Virus record (IMG/VR): IMGVR_UViG_3300010354_000064
Coordinates: 1-64,000 of that record
DNA: 64,000 nucleotides
DNA from: a virus
Reading direction: 5' to 3' (one strand)
A model generated the notes under the pieces. The model searched no databases, was not told the DNA's origin, and saw only the letters and a list, made by a program, of their open reading frames with translations. Positions 55,758 through 62,770 of the stretch are shown one piece after another (positions within the stretch are counted from its first letter, which is position 1; every line of letters begins with the position of its first letter). A program made the translations under genes and the position numbers.

Positions 55758-58061
55758 CTAGAACTTGACCTCACAGTAGCCGCCAGCGCAAGCCACTTCG
55801 CCCGCGAGGTTCGTCTCATCCCCCTCCTCGACGATGGCCGTGTAGTCCACCGGCTTGTAGCTCTCCAGGATGGCGTTCCAGCGCGCCTCGTCGGCGGGCG
55901 TGGTGACCTCCTCATTCGGGGCGAAAGCGTAGTCCTTGTCGCCGGAAGCAGCCAGCAGGCTGACACCCGTGAAGTACTCGCGGTTCTCCCAGAGGTAGTC
56001 CGCCACCTTGTCCCACTCCTCGGGCCGCACCGTGACGGTGTTGCTGACGTTGTGGTTGAGCCCCGGCGAGTGCTTGGGGTCCGACGTGCCGGGAAGCACC
56101 CAGTTCTGCTGAGTGGACTTCACCATGTCGAGGAACTGGATAGCCCCCAGGTCGGCTCGCACCGTTGCGTTCGCAGGGGCCTCGACCGGAAACTCGATGA
56201 CGTACTTGCCGTCCGGCTTCCTGACGCACATGTGCGGGTTGACCGCCCGGAACGCCTGGAAGACCGTTTCGAGTTCGTCGGCCGTGACGCGACGGATGTA
56301 CCGCTTCGCGTGGTGAGCGTGGTGCCCGGAACCGACACAACCAAGTTCGAGGCTCGTGGTGCCAGAGGGCTTCACGCAGGTCGTACGAGCGGCGGGCTTG
56401 ACCCCAATCTTCGCAGCGTACTCGGCGTTCCACGCCTTGATTTTGCCCGCCACTTCCCGCTGGTACTCGGGGTTGCAGGCGATGTGGGGCGCATCGAGCA
56501 TCCCGGTCATACCGATGCCGAGCAGGGCCTCGCGCTCGGCGAGCGTCTCGCTAATCCACCCGAGGTAGGGCATCCGGGTGTACCCTGCCTGGAGCGTGCC
56601 GATGAGCGTGGCGGCCTTGGCGGCCTCCTCGAAATCCGCGAGGCTCGTGAGCTTGGCCGCGTTGATTTCGCAGAGGTTGCAGAAAGCCCAGCCGGTGTAG
56701 GTCTGCCCGACGGTCACCTTGACTCCACGCGCAGCGAGCTTCGTCTGCTCCTCCTCCGTGATGGTGAGCAGAGGGTTGAGCCCGATTTCGCAGCAGGGAT
56801 TGGTGCCGTAGTCGTAGTTCGCGGTGAAGTAGAAGCCGGGCTCTCCCCATTGGCGCGTCATCTGGAAGATGCGCTTGAACTGCTTTTTCTTCACCTCGTC
56901 ACGCTTCAGAACGACCGAGTTGTTCGCGTTCGCGAAGTAGGGGTCCGTCTCCCACCAGTTGCCGGTCTTCGCAAAGAGCATCTCGGAGTCGTCGAGGCTG
57001 AAGAGGCAAATCATCGCCGAGCGACGGATACCGCCCGAGAGAACGGCGTCAGCCGCGTGGCACATGATGCGGTGGCACTCGATGGGCCGGAGCTTGCGAC
57101 CCTGAGCCTTCGAGAGCACACCTCGGATGCGCTCCAGGGAATCCTTCAGCTTGAGGTGTCCGGGAGCCTTGCCGCCCGACGTGTGAAGCGGAGCACCCGC
57201 GTCGCGAATCAGGTGGTAGGACAACTCCAGGTTCACGCCATCGAGGTAGCTCTGGATGAGCGCCTTCAGCGCATCGGCCCATCCCTCGATGGTGTCCTCG
57301 ACGACGTGGTGGCGGACCTTCTTGGGGTCCACGTAGCCGAGGCCGGGTAGCTTCTCAACGTGGTCAAACTGCACCGAGTAGCCGACCCCGCAACCGGAGA
57401 GCAGGAGGAACAGCGCCTCCGAGAAGACCTCGGGGCGGTCTACCAAGGAAAACGAGCAGTTGTAGATGCGGTTGTTGTTCGAGAGGATGGCGTCACCTCC
57501 GAACTGCATCGACCGCATCGAGGGCAGGACGCGCTTGGCGCGCACGAGGTCGAAGGCCCACTTGATTTCCTCGGCGAGGGCCTCGTACTGGTTGAGGTGC
57601 ATCACCTCAACGCGCTCGACCGTCTCCTCGTAGACCTCTCGGCGGCGCAGACGAGAGACGTACCGGGCATACTTGCCCGCGTGGATGTAGTCGCTGATGG
57701 CCTTGGGGTCGGGAGCCTTCGAGGTGCGCCCACCACGAGCCTCAGCGCGCTTGTGCCGGAAGAGGATGAACGCCTTGGCGACCTCGAACTGCCCGTGCTT
57801 CATGAGGGCCGTCTCGACCGCATCCTGCACACGCTCCACGTCGATAACGTCCTCGGTGAGCGTGTCGATGACGGTGCCGATGACCCTTGTGATGGCGCGT
57901 TCGTCGAGAGTCTTGCACTCCTGCCAGGCGCGGCCGATAGCCCGCCTCAGCTTTTCGACATCGAACGGCTGAAAGGTGTTGCCATCGCGCTTGAGGATTT
58001 TCTTACCCTTGGCTTTGGTCGGTGTGTCTGCGCGGTTGTCGGTTGCGTTCGATGAGAGCAT
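55758..58061 (-). CDS. nrdJ: adenosylcobalamin-dependent (class II) ribonucleotide reductase
   Basis: 767 residues, ATG start. N-terminal ATP-cone domain (ILKRDGNTFQPFDVEKLRRA). The catalytic barrel includes RVLPSMRSMQFGG, SGCGVGYSV, NPCCEIGLNP, FCNLCEIN and CVKPSGTTSLELGC. The C-terminus ends ACAGGYCEVKF, a cysteine pair for re-reduction. No NrdB-like small subunit is seen nearby. This pattern fits the oxygen-independent class II enzyme that makes deoxyribonucleotides from ribonucleotides with B12. The phage would supply its own DNA precursors. Confidence 0.85.
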   Translation of the reverse strand: MLSSNATDNRADTPTKAKGKKILKRDGNTFQPFDVEKLRRAIGRAWQECKTLDERAITRVIGTVIDTLTEDVIDVERVQDAVETALMKHGQFEVAKAFILFRHKRAEARGGRTSKAPDPKAISDYIHAGKYARYVSRLRRREVYEETVERVEVMHLNQYEALAEEIKWAFDLVRAKRVLPSMRSMQFGGDAILSNNNRIYNCSFSLVDRPEVFSEALFLLLSGCGVGYSVQFDHVEKLPGLGYVDPKKVRHHVVEDTIEGWADALKALIQSYLDGVNLELSYHLIRDAGAPLHTSGGKAPGHLKLKDSLERIRGVLSKAQGRKLRPIECHRIMCHAADAVLSGGIRRSAMICLFSLDDSEMLFAKTGNWWETDPYFANANNSVVLKRDEVKKKQFKRIFQMTRQWGEPGFYFTANYDYGTNPCCEIGLNPLLTITEEEQTKLAARGVKVTVGQTYTGWAFCNLCEINAAKLTSLADFEEAAKAATLIGTLQAGYTRMPYLGWISETLAEREALLGIGMTGMLDAPHIACNPEYQREVAGKIKAWNAEYAAKIGVKPAARTTCVKPSGTTSLELGCVGSGHHAHHAKRYIRRVTADELETVFQAFRAVNPHMCVRKPDGKYVIEFPVEAPANATVRADLGAIQFLDMVKSTQQNWVLPGTSDPKHSPGLNHNVSNTVTVRPEEWDKVADYLWENREYFTGVSLLAASGDKDYAFAPNEEVTTPADEARWNAILESYKPVDYTAIVEEGDETNLAGEVACAGGYCEVKF

Positions 58062-58075
58062 GAGTGAGCGTCCTC

Positions 58076-59044
58076 CTAGCCTGAAATCCGCAGCACGGCC
58101 AACTCCACGAGGGTACGTTTGGAGCGAGCCGGTCCCTTTACATCTTCATCTAGTGTGCAGAGGCGACGCATGTGGCCGATGAGGTCGGTCATGCGGTGCT
58201 TCTGCACGATGGGCAAGAACTGCGTCTTGCAACGCCAGGGGTGCATCCCCAGGGCAACGGCAACCTCTTCTTCGGAAGCGCCGCGTTCCACGAGCGACCG
58301 CGCCAGTACCACCTTCTCGGCCTGACGAATCAGCGAGAACGTGATGGGTACGTGCGCTTCGTCCCCCATGACCCTGTAGACGGTCGATAGGACGTTCATC
58401 GCCTTCTTAGTGTCCTTCGAGAAGGCAGCGTCCGCGACTTGGTAAGGCTCCGCCGTCGGCGACGGAGCGATGACGAGCTTGACCTGCTCGGGGCCAACCT
58501 TTGCCTGCTTACCGAGAAGCACCGAGAGCTTGCGAAGCTCGTTCGAGAGCCGGTAAAGGTTGGGGCCGACGAGTTGGAAGAGCAGGCTGCCGATGTTGTC
58601 GTCGAGCAGGAGCCCGAGACGCCGCGCCTCGTTCTCGACCCACTTGACGACCTCATTGTTCGAGTCCCAGGTCTTGAGCTTCTTGTGCTCGATGAGGCGG
58701 CCCTTCTTCGCCGCTTCGCTCCAGATGGCCGGGCACTTCTCGGAGCGCACGATGGCAACGATGACCGTCTGGTCGTCCTTGGGGTCTTTCGCCGAGACGT
58801 ACGCCTTCAGAGCCTTGTCGCCCTTGACCTTGTTCGCCTCGTCGAGGACGATGACGCGCTTGCCGCCGTCCAGACTGCCCGTCTCAGCGAGCCCGACAAG
58901 TTCTCGGTCGTCGATGTCTTCGCCCGACACTTGAATGACGTGACGGTCTTTCCAGGCGAGCGCGCGCTCGATGTCGCGGTCGAGGAAGAAGTCCTCGGCT
59001 CCGAAAGAGACAATAAAGGCTTGGGATGCGTCCTTTGCGGCCAT
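58076..59044 (-). CDS. holA: DNA polymerase III delta-like clamp loader subunit
   Basis: 322 residues, ATG start. Degenerate AAA+ fold without a P-loop, as expected for delta: VSFGAEDFFLDRDIERALAW at the start, RVIVLDEANKVKGDKALKAY, then the helical collar (LARSLVERGASEEEVAVALG; RCKTQFLPIVQKHRMTDLIG). It would open the clamp ring. It is followed directly by the delta prime-like gene, an arrangement that supports a complete phage clamp loader. Confidence 0.8.
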   Translation of the reverse strand: MAAKDASQAFIVSFGAEDFFLDRDIERALAWKDRHVIQVSGEDIDDRELVGLAETGSLDGGKRVIVLDEANKVKGDKALKAYVSAKDPKDDQTVIVAIVRSEKCPAIWSEAAKKGRLIEHKKLKTWDSNNEVVKWVENEARRLGLLLDDNIGSLLFQLVGPNLYRLSNELRKLSVLLGKQAKVGPEQVKLVIAPSPTAEPYQVADAAFSKDTKKAMNVLSTVYRVMGDEAHVPITFSLIRQAEKVVLARSLVERGASEEEVAVALGMHPWRCKTQFLPIVQKHRMTDLIGHMRRLCTLDEDVKGPARSKRTLVELAVLRISG

Positions 59045-59047
59045 CCT

Positions 59048-60004
59048 TCAAGCTCCGACGAAGGTTTCGAGCAGCAGGGTCTTCGCGTGAAACGCAAGCT
59101 GAGTCTTCGTCGCGCGCGCCTTCGCGAGCATCGAGTCGAGCCCCTGATGAAGGGTCTGCCAGGTAGTTGGGCTAGGCGAACGCATCTTCCGCAGGGTGTC
59201 TTTCACGTCGAGGTTCAGAACGCGGGTATCGTCCACGTCGAGCACGAGCAAGTCGTGAACGATGGTGTCGAGGAACCGCAAGGTCAAAGGCAAGTCCTTC
59301 TCTAGCTGGTCGAGAAGCAAGAAGACCCCCGCCACGTCTCTCGCGACCGCAGACGTGAGTAGCGATAGGGCCTTGTCGCGAAGAGCCAGACGACCAGACC
59401 CCCAGTATTGGATGGCCTTGCCTACCGAACCTTCGCCTAGTCGCGCGTAGACAAGAGCTTTCGTCACGTCCTTCTCGAACTGCTGCACCTTCTCGTGAAC
59501 GAAGGCTTCGGGCAGCGGACGGAAGTTCAGTACACCGCAACGCGACCGAATCGTCGGAAGAACACGAGCGGCTGACTCGGCAAGCAAGAAAATCCGGGCA
59601 GTTGCGGGAGGTTCTTCAAGCGTCTTGAGAAGAGCGTTCGCAGCAGGAGCCGTCATCCGGTCGGCTCCGTCGATGATGAATACGCGAAGCGCCGACTGCG
59701 TGGGATACGTGTCGATGGCTTCGATAAGCGAGCGTGCCGCGTCAACCCCGATGTCCTTGCCGTCCTGGGGGGCAAGAACGAGGAGGTCAGGGTGCATCCC
59801 CTGCGTAACCTGCAAGCAGTCCACGCACGAGCAGGCTGAAGACCTGTCGCCCGTGCAGAACAGTTCACGGGTCGTCTGAAGCGCAGCGTATCGGCGACCG
59901 ACCCCCTCGCCCCCAAGGAGTAGGAGGGGGTTCGTCAGGCGTCCTTCGACAACGCGCCGCAAGAACAGAACAGCATCATCTTGGTGTAGTACGTCATTCA
60001 ACAC
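59048..60004 (-). CDS. holB: DNA polymerase III delta prime-like clamp loader subunit
   Basis: 318 residues, GTG start with GGAG seven bases upstream, overlapping the upstream gene by 11 bases. The P-loop position reads GGEGVGRRYA (31-40), lacking the catalytic lysine, as in bacterial delta prime. A zinc module (C50, C58, C60, C63) and an S-R-C motif (IRSRCG, 154-156) are present. VFIIDGADRMTAPAANALLK is typical of the family. It is a static ATPase-dead partner that completes the DnaX-delta-delta prime pentamer. Confidence 0.85.
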   Translation of the reverse strand: MLNDVLHQDDAVLFLRRVVEGRLTNPLLLLGGEGVGRRYAALQTTRELFCTGDRSSACSCVDCLQVTQGMHPDLLVLAPQDGKDIGVDAARSLIEAIDTYPTQSALRVFIIDGADRMTAPAANALLKTLEEPPATARIFLLAESAARVLPTIRSRCGVLNFRPLPEAFVHEKVQQFEKDVTKALVYARLGEGSVGKAIQYWGSGRLALRDKALSLLTSAVARDVAGVFLLLDQLEKDLPLTLRFLDTIVHDLLVLDVDDTRVLNLDVKDTLRKMRSPSPTTWQTLHQGLDSMLAKARATKTQLAFHAKTLLLETFVGA

Positions 60005-60185
60005 GCGAGGGCTCCGGCAGCAAGGGGACCGCTGGCGAAGCTAGAGGCTCGACCGGGACGATTTGCAGCACGAGGTGGTAGTTCTGACCGCACTTGCCGC
60101 AAATGTGCCGATGGGGCTCTACGCCACTCGCCATGAGCAGACCCTTACACCGGAGGCACCGGAGGACGGAGCCACTTTCCGACAT
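59994..60185 (-). CDS. small zinc-ribbon protein
   Basis: 63 residues from the ATG at 60185. CLRCKGLLMASG and CGKCGQNYHLVL form a C-x-x-C / C-x-x-C zinc ribbon over the first 35 residues, with a Pro-rich tail (VEPLASPAVPLLPEPS). It precedes and overlaps the delta prime gene. Small zinc ribbons often regulate or bridge replication proteins, but no partner is visible. Confidence 0.6.
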   Translation of the reverse strand: MSESGSVLRCLRCKGLLMASGVEPHRHICGKCGQNYHLVLQIVPVEPLASPAVPLLPEPSRVE

Positions 60186-60196
60186 GATTTGTCGCC

Positions 60197-60412
60197 TTAG
60201 ATGTCTACCGCGCCGCCCGTGTTGACGCCCCACGAGGTCTTGCACTTGGCGCATTGGTAGAGCCGTCGGCCGCCGACCGTGCCTGGGTGCTTGACCTCGA
60301 TGGCGAGAATGGAGTCGCACTCGGGTCGCTTGCACTTCATGTGAACGGTAGGAGCCGAGGGGTTGGCAGGTCCAGCCAGTCCGGGCGTCGTGCCCGCAGG
60401 GTCGATAGGCAT
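60197..60412 (-). CDS. small zinc-ribbon protein
   Basis: 71 residues, ATG start. MKCKRPECDSIL and YQCAKCKTSWG give C-x(4)-C and C-x-x-C, a zinc ribbon, after a Pro-rich 20-residue lead. The last residues (GVNTGGAVDI) are short. It lies next to another zinc ribbon (59994-60185) and probably belongs to the same transcript. Function is unknown. Confidence 0.6.
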   Translation of the reverse strand: MPIDPAGTTPGLAGPANPSAPTVHMKCKRPECDSILAIEVKHPGTVGGRRLYQCAKCKTSWGVNTGGAVDI

Positions 60413-60422
60413 GTGCTTTCCT

Positions 60423-60812
60423 CTAGTACTTGGACTTCGGGTACGAAACTGGGAAAAGCAGGGTAAGCACGTAGAGCACGCGCTTGTAAAGCGGGTCCGA
60501 CTGAACCATCGAGGGATTGAGAGTCACCCGAGGCTCTGAAAGCTGATACCCTGCCGATACAGGGAACAGCGTTGGCGAGAACACCCCGTCCCGAACGTAG
60601 GGGTCGATTTTCATCCAGTCGTCCCAGAGAACGGCAACCTCGAAGAAGTCGGACTTGAACGTCATCACACGCACCGTGTCCGTCGTCAGAGGACCCGCAG
60701 CGACGGGGTAGCCGCGCACGTACGTGGTGATAGCCATCGCCACGGCAGGCAAGTCCTGCTGACGAAGGTGGCTCGGCCGTTGGCCGAAGACGAGCCCGAG
60801 GCGGTTGTCCAT
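60423..60812 (-). CDS. hypothetical protein
   Basis: 129 residues, ATG start. An alpha/beta sequence with DTVRVMTFKSDFFEVAVLWD and LYVLTLLFPVSYPKSKY. No motif is recognised. The C-terminal hydrophobic stretch is too short to be a clear membrane segment. It sits between the zinc-ribbon genes and the proline-rich protein. Confidence 0.5.
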   Translation of the reverse strand: MDNRLGLVFGQRPSHLRQQDLPAVAMAITTYVRGYPVAAGPLTTDTVRVMTFKSDFFEVAVLWDDWMKIDPYVRDGVFSPTLFPVSAGYQLSEPRVTLNPSMVQSDPLYKRVLYVLTLLFPVSYPKSKY

Positions 60813-60835
60813 GCCCGAGCGTTCCGATAGGAAGG

Positions 60836-61252
60836 CTAGCCCTCGGTCTTGTACTGCTTGCGCCCAGGGAACTTCGGGTACTTGCGGGGCCTCGGCGGCT
60901 CCGGGACGGGCACCGGCTTCACGGGGCCGCGCAGATGCGGCGGCTTTGGGAGCTTCACCGGCTGCGGGGGCTTCGGGTATTTCGGCGGGATGGGGATGGG
61001 ATTACGCGGAACGTGCGGCTTGTCGGGCTTCGGCGGCTGCTTCGGCGGCGTCGGCCGATGCTGGTAGCCTTCGGGCTTGAGGTCTTCAGGACTCGTCCGC
61101 TCGAACCGAGAGCCCTCTTCCTTCATCGTCTCAGGCAGCACGTACACGAGCCGCCCCGTGTCCTTGTTGCGGACGGGAACTTTGCCCTTTCCCTTCGCGG
61201 CTTCGAGCGCCGCGAGGTAGCGGGCCACGACTCGGTGGGCCAGCACGTTCAT
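60836..61252 (-). CDS. proline/lysine-rich basic protein
   Basis: 138 residues. The start, MNVLAHRVVARYLAALEAAK, carries the RVV.RYL motif. A short folded part (RNKDTGRLVYVLPETMKEEG) follows. The last 75 residues are Pro/Lys-rich (PPKQPPKPDKPHVPRNPIPI). Strongly basic and disordered, it could bind nucleic acid or be packaged with the genome. It is divergent from the plus-strand gene at 61297. Confidence 0.55.
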   Translation of the reverse strand: MNVLAHRVVARYLAALEAAKGKGKVPVRNKDTGRLVYVLPETMKEEGSRFERTSPEDLKPEGYQHRPTPPKQPPKPDKPHVPRNPIPIPPKYPKPPQPVKLPKPPHLRGPVKPVPVPEPPRPRKYPKFPGRKQYKTEG

Positions 61253-61296
61253 GCACAGAGGCTAGCGCACAAGACCCTTATGCAGTTACTTGGGGT

Positions 61297-61707
61297 GTGA
61301 AGGCGTTACCAGTACTCCCCTGTCACCCGTGCCCACACGGTAACCGCTGCTGCTCGAAAGGAACCAACCTCCGAGACGATGAAGCGGCAGACATCGCAGA
61401 GAAGTACGGGGCCACGACTGTCGTGCTTCTGGTGGGGCACGAGGTCCACGAGAGATTTTCGGTCAACGGAGAAGCCGTCTCCGCAAGTACCCTCTGGAAT
61501 CGAGGTGCGCCCGAATGGGCAACAGCCGTAAGCCAGCGAGGGTGCGTATTCCTCGAACCCGACGGGTCTTGTCGGCTGTACGCGGAGTCCTTCTACCCGC
61601 AGGTCTGCCGGATGTTTCCGTGGAAGGATCTCGCATCGGCTGACCGCGCAGAAGACGCGGAGCTATGCCCCGCGCACGGTCAACCGATGGCGACGCAGAC
61701 CATGTAG
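61297..61707 (+). CDS. cysteine-rich YkgJ-like protein
   Basis: 136 residues, plus strand, GTG start. CHPCPHGNRCCSKGTNLRDD gives four cysteines near the N-terminus. Further on come CVFLEPDGSCRLY and PQVCRMFPW, then a final ELCPAH. The C-x(2)-C-x(4)-CC and C...D-x-x-C-x-x-Y...P-x-x-C-x-x-F-P-W spacing resembles the YkgJ/UPF0153 Fe-S or zinc-binding family. It is convergent with the minus gene at 61680, with a 28-base overlap. It is the only plus-strand gene in this part of the window, so it may be a late acquisition. Confidence 0.55.
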   Translation: MKALPVLPCHPCPHGNRCCSKGTNLRDDEAADIAEKYGATTVVLLVGHEVHERFSVNGEAVSASTLWNRGAPEWATAVSQRGCVFLEPDGSCRLYAESFYPQVCRMFPWKDLASADRAEDAELCPAHGQPMATQTM

Positions 61708-61889
61708 GCCGCGAACCGCTCGGGGCACGGAGTACCCTCGCGCCGGACGGCCTCTTCGGCGATTTTGAGCCACAAGGGCTTGTTGTGGGCCGTCGTGGCC
61801 CACTCGCGGATGGACTTGCTCTCGACCTTCGCGAGGGCGCGAGAGAAGAACGCGCGGGCCTCGGACTTCATGGCGGAGTTGGTGCTCAT
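61680..61889 (-). CDS. small helical protein with shared leader
   Basis: 69 residues, ATG at 61889 directly after leader element copy d. Helical (KSEARAFFSRALAKVESKSI; KPLWLKIAEEAVRREGTPCP). No domain is recognised. The small size, basic-acidic helices and regulatory element match the other regulon members. Confidence 0.6.
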   Translation of the reverse strand: MSTNSAMKSEARAFFSRALAKVESKSIREWATTAHNKPLWLKIAEEAVRREGTPCPERFAAYMVCVAIG

Positions 61890-61932
61890 GCTGCCTCTAC
61901 GAGGTGAGGAGGTCGTGTACCAACGCCCCGAC
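61890..61932 (-). promoter_or_regulatory. CGTTGRT/ACCTCGTAGAGG leader element, copy d
   Basis: On the minus strand GGTCG (61932-61928) pairs with CGACC (61915-61911) around a loop containing CGTTGGTAC. TCACCTCGTAGAGGCAGC follows and leads to the ATG at 61889. The element directly adjoins the noncoding stretch 61933-62454. Confidence 0.6.
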
Positions 61933-62454
61933 CCCAGAAACTACGAGAGCCGGTACCTCGGCCAAGGTATCCGGCTCTCAGCGACCAGTATGGCTCGTCG
62001 TCGCCCCGACCCTTTGGTGGTCGGCACCCCCGCGCTCTGGGTTCGCGGTCCCCCGGCTGCGTCCGCCGGACGACCTCTCTGACAGTTGCCCGTCTTGCCC
62101 CTTGGCCGGAGGCTCCCGTGAGAGACGGGAAGTTGGTGGGCTCGTTGCCACCAGGGAACGGCATCGAGAGCGTGGCCCTCGGCAGACCCGTTAGGTCGAG
62201 CCCGGAAAGGTTGGAGTGCGCCCCCGATCTCTCCTCGGGGGCTTGGAGCCGAGCAACCCTCTGCTCGGGGGAGTCCGGCCCTAGAAACCGGAGGTATCGA
62301 AAACTTGCCGGGCTCGTCACCCCGGCGGGAGCCTCGGTCTTTCCTACCATCCCCCCACTCTTGCGAGGGGGAGCCCGACCTCTTTCGAGGCCCCGGAACC
62401 AGCACCCTTGGTTAGCTGGCCTCCGGCCCGACCGTTTCGGCGTCGTCCCTACAC
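61933..62454 (-). ncRNA. candidate large structured noncoding RNA
   Basis: No credible protein is encoded on either strand: all open frames have the Arg/Ser/Gly-rich composition of noncoding GC-rich DNA. At least ten short perfect helices are visible, for example 61946-61978 (8+4 bp), 62114-62130, 62134-62153, 62221-62241 (7 bp), 62249-62268 (7 bp), 62274-62292 and 62353-62371. A 9-bp long-range pairing joins 62197-62205 with 62308-62316 and encloses three hairpins. On the minus strand two hairpin loops are GCAA (62361-62364) and GAAA (62383-62386), both GNRA tetraloops. Leader element copy f precedes it on the minus strand. Function and exact ends are unknown. Confidence 0.5.
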
Positions 62455-62490
62455 TCCCTCTACGAGGTGAGCCCGCTGACTATCAACGGG
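62455..62490 (-). promoter_or_regulatory. CGTTGRT/ACCTCGTAGAGG leader element, copy f
   Basis: On the minus strand CCCG (62490-62487) pairs with CGGG (62475-62472) around TTGATAGTCAG. CTCACCTCGTAGAGGGAGTG follows. No start codon with an open frame follows: the GTG is directly followed by TAG. It therefore heads the putative noncoding RNA. Confidence 0.55.
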
Positions 62491-62698
62491 TTTCTTCGTA
62501 GAGGGCGACCCTTCCTGCTGCCGCCTTCGCTTCCCACCGCTGCACCGCCTGAATGACACGGTGACGGTAGGAGCCGTCCGCTTCTGACGGCCGACGCGCA
62601 ACCTCGACGCCCATCGAACGGACGAGCCGCTCCAGGGCCGAGGTCGGCACCTGACGCAGTTCGTCGAACTTCAGGGTGATGGTCAGCGAGCGGCGCAT
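62483..62698 (-). CDS. small hypothetical protein with shared leader
   Basis: 71 residues from the ATG at 62698, directly after leader element copy e. MRRSLTITLKFDELRQVPTS is followed by ALERLVRSMGVEVARRPSEA and a helical, basic end (RHRVIQAVQRWEAKAAAGRV). It may be a DNA- or RNA-binding fold, though no family is evident. Its stop overlaps leader element copy f, as the CGTTGATAG there includes TGA. Confidence 0.6.
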   Translation of the reverse strand: MRRSLTITLKFDELRQVPTSALERLVRSMGVEVARRPSEADGSYRHRVIQAVQRWEAKAAAGRVALYEETR

Positions 62699-62746
62699 AC
62701 CTCCTCTACGAGGTGAGCGTGCCGAGCACCAACGGAGGGTCGGCAC
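62699..62746 (-). promoter_or_regulatory. CGTTGRT/ACCTCGTAGAGG leader element, copy e
   Basis: On the minus strand GTGCCGA (62746-62740) pairs with TCGGCAC (62725-62719), a 7-bp stem with a loop containing CGTTGGTGC. GCTCACCTCGTAGAGGAGGT leads into the ATG at 62698. The stem lies 24 bases after the GroEL stop and could also act as a terminator. Confidence 0.6.
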
Positions 62747-62770
62747 TTTTCTAGAACTACCGACGTTTCG

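Noticed and set aside
61946-61978. Resemblance of the 33-base hairpin to group II intron domain V
   Set aside because: The bulge is on the wrong side and the loop is not a GNRA tetraloop. No intron ORF or domain VI is seen.
61886-62350. Open frames of about 154 residues in the 61933-62454 region
   Set aside because: Arg/Gly/Ser/Pro-rich, no domain-like pattern, several overlapping frames of similar length on both strands, and hairpins throughout. Not credible as proteins.
62340-62400. A minus-strand run resembling RNase P RNA (GGTCGGGCTCCCC)
   Set aside because: Only one short motif fits; the other conserved RNase P blocks are missing.
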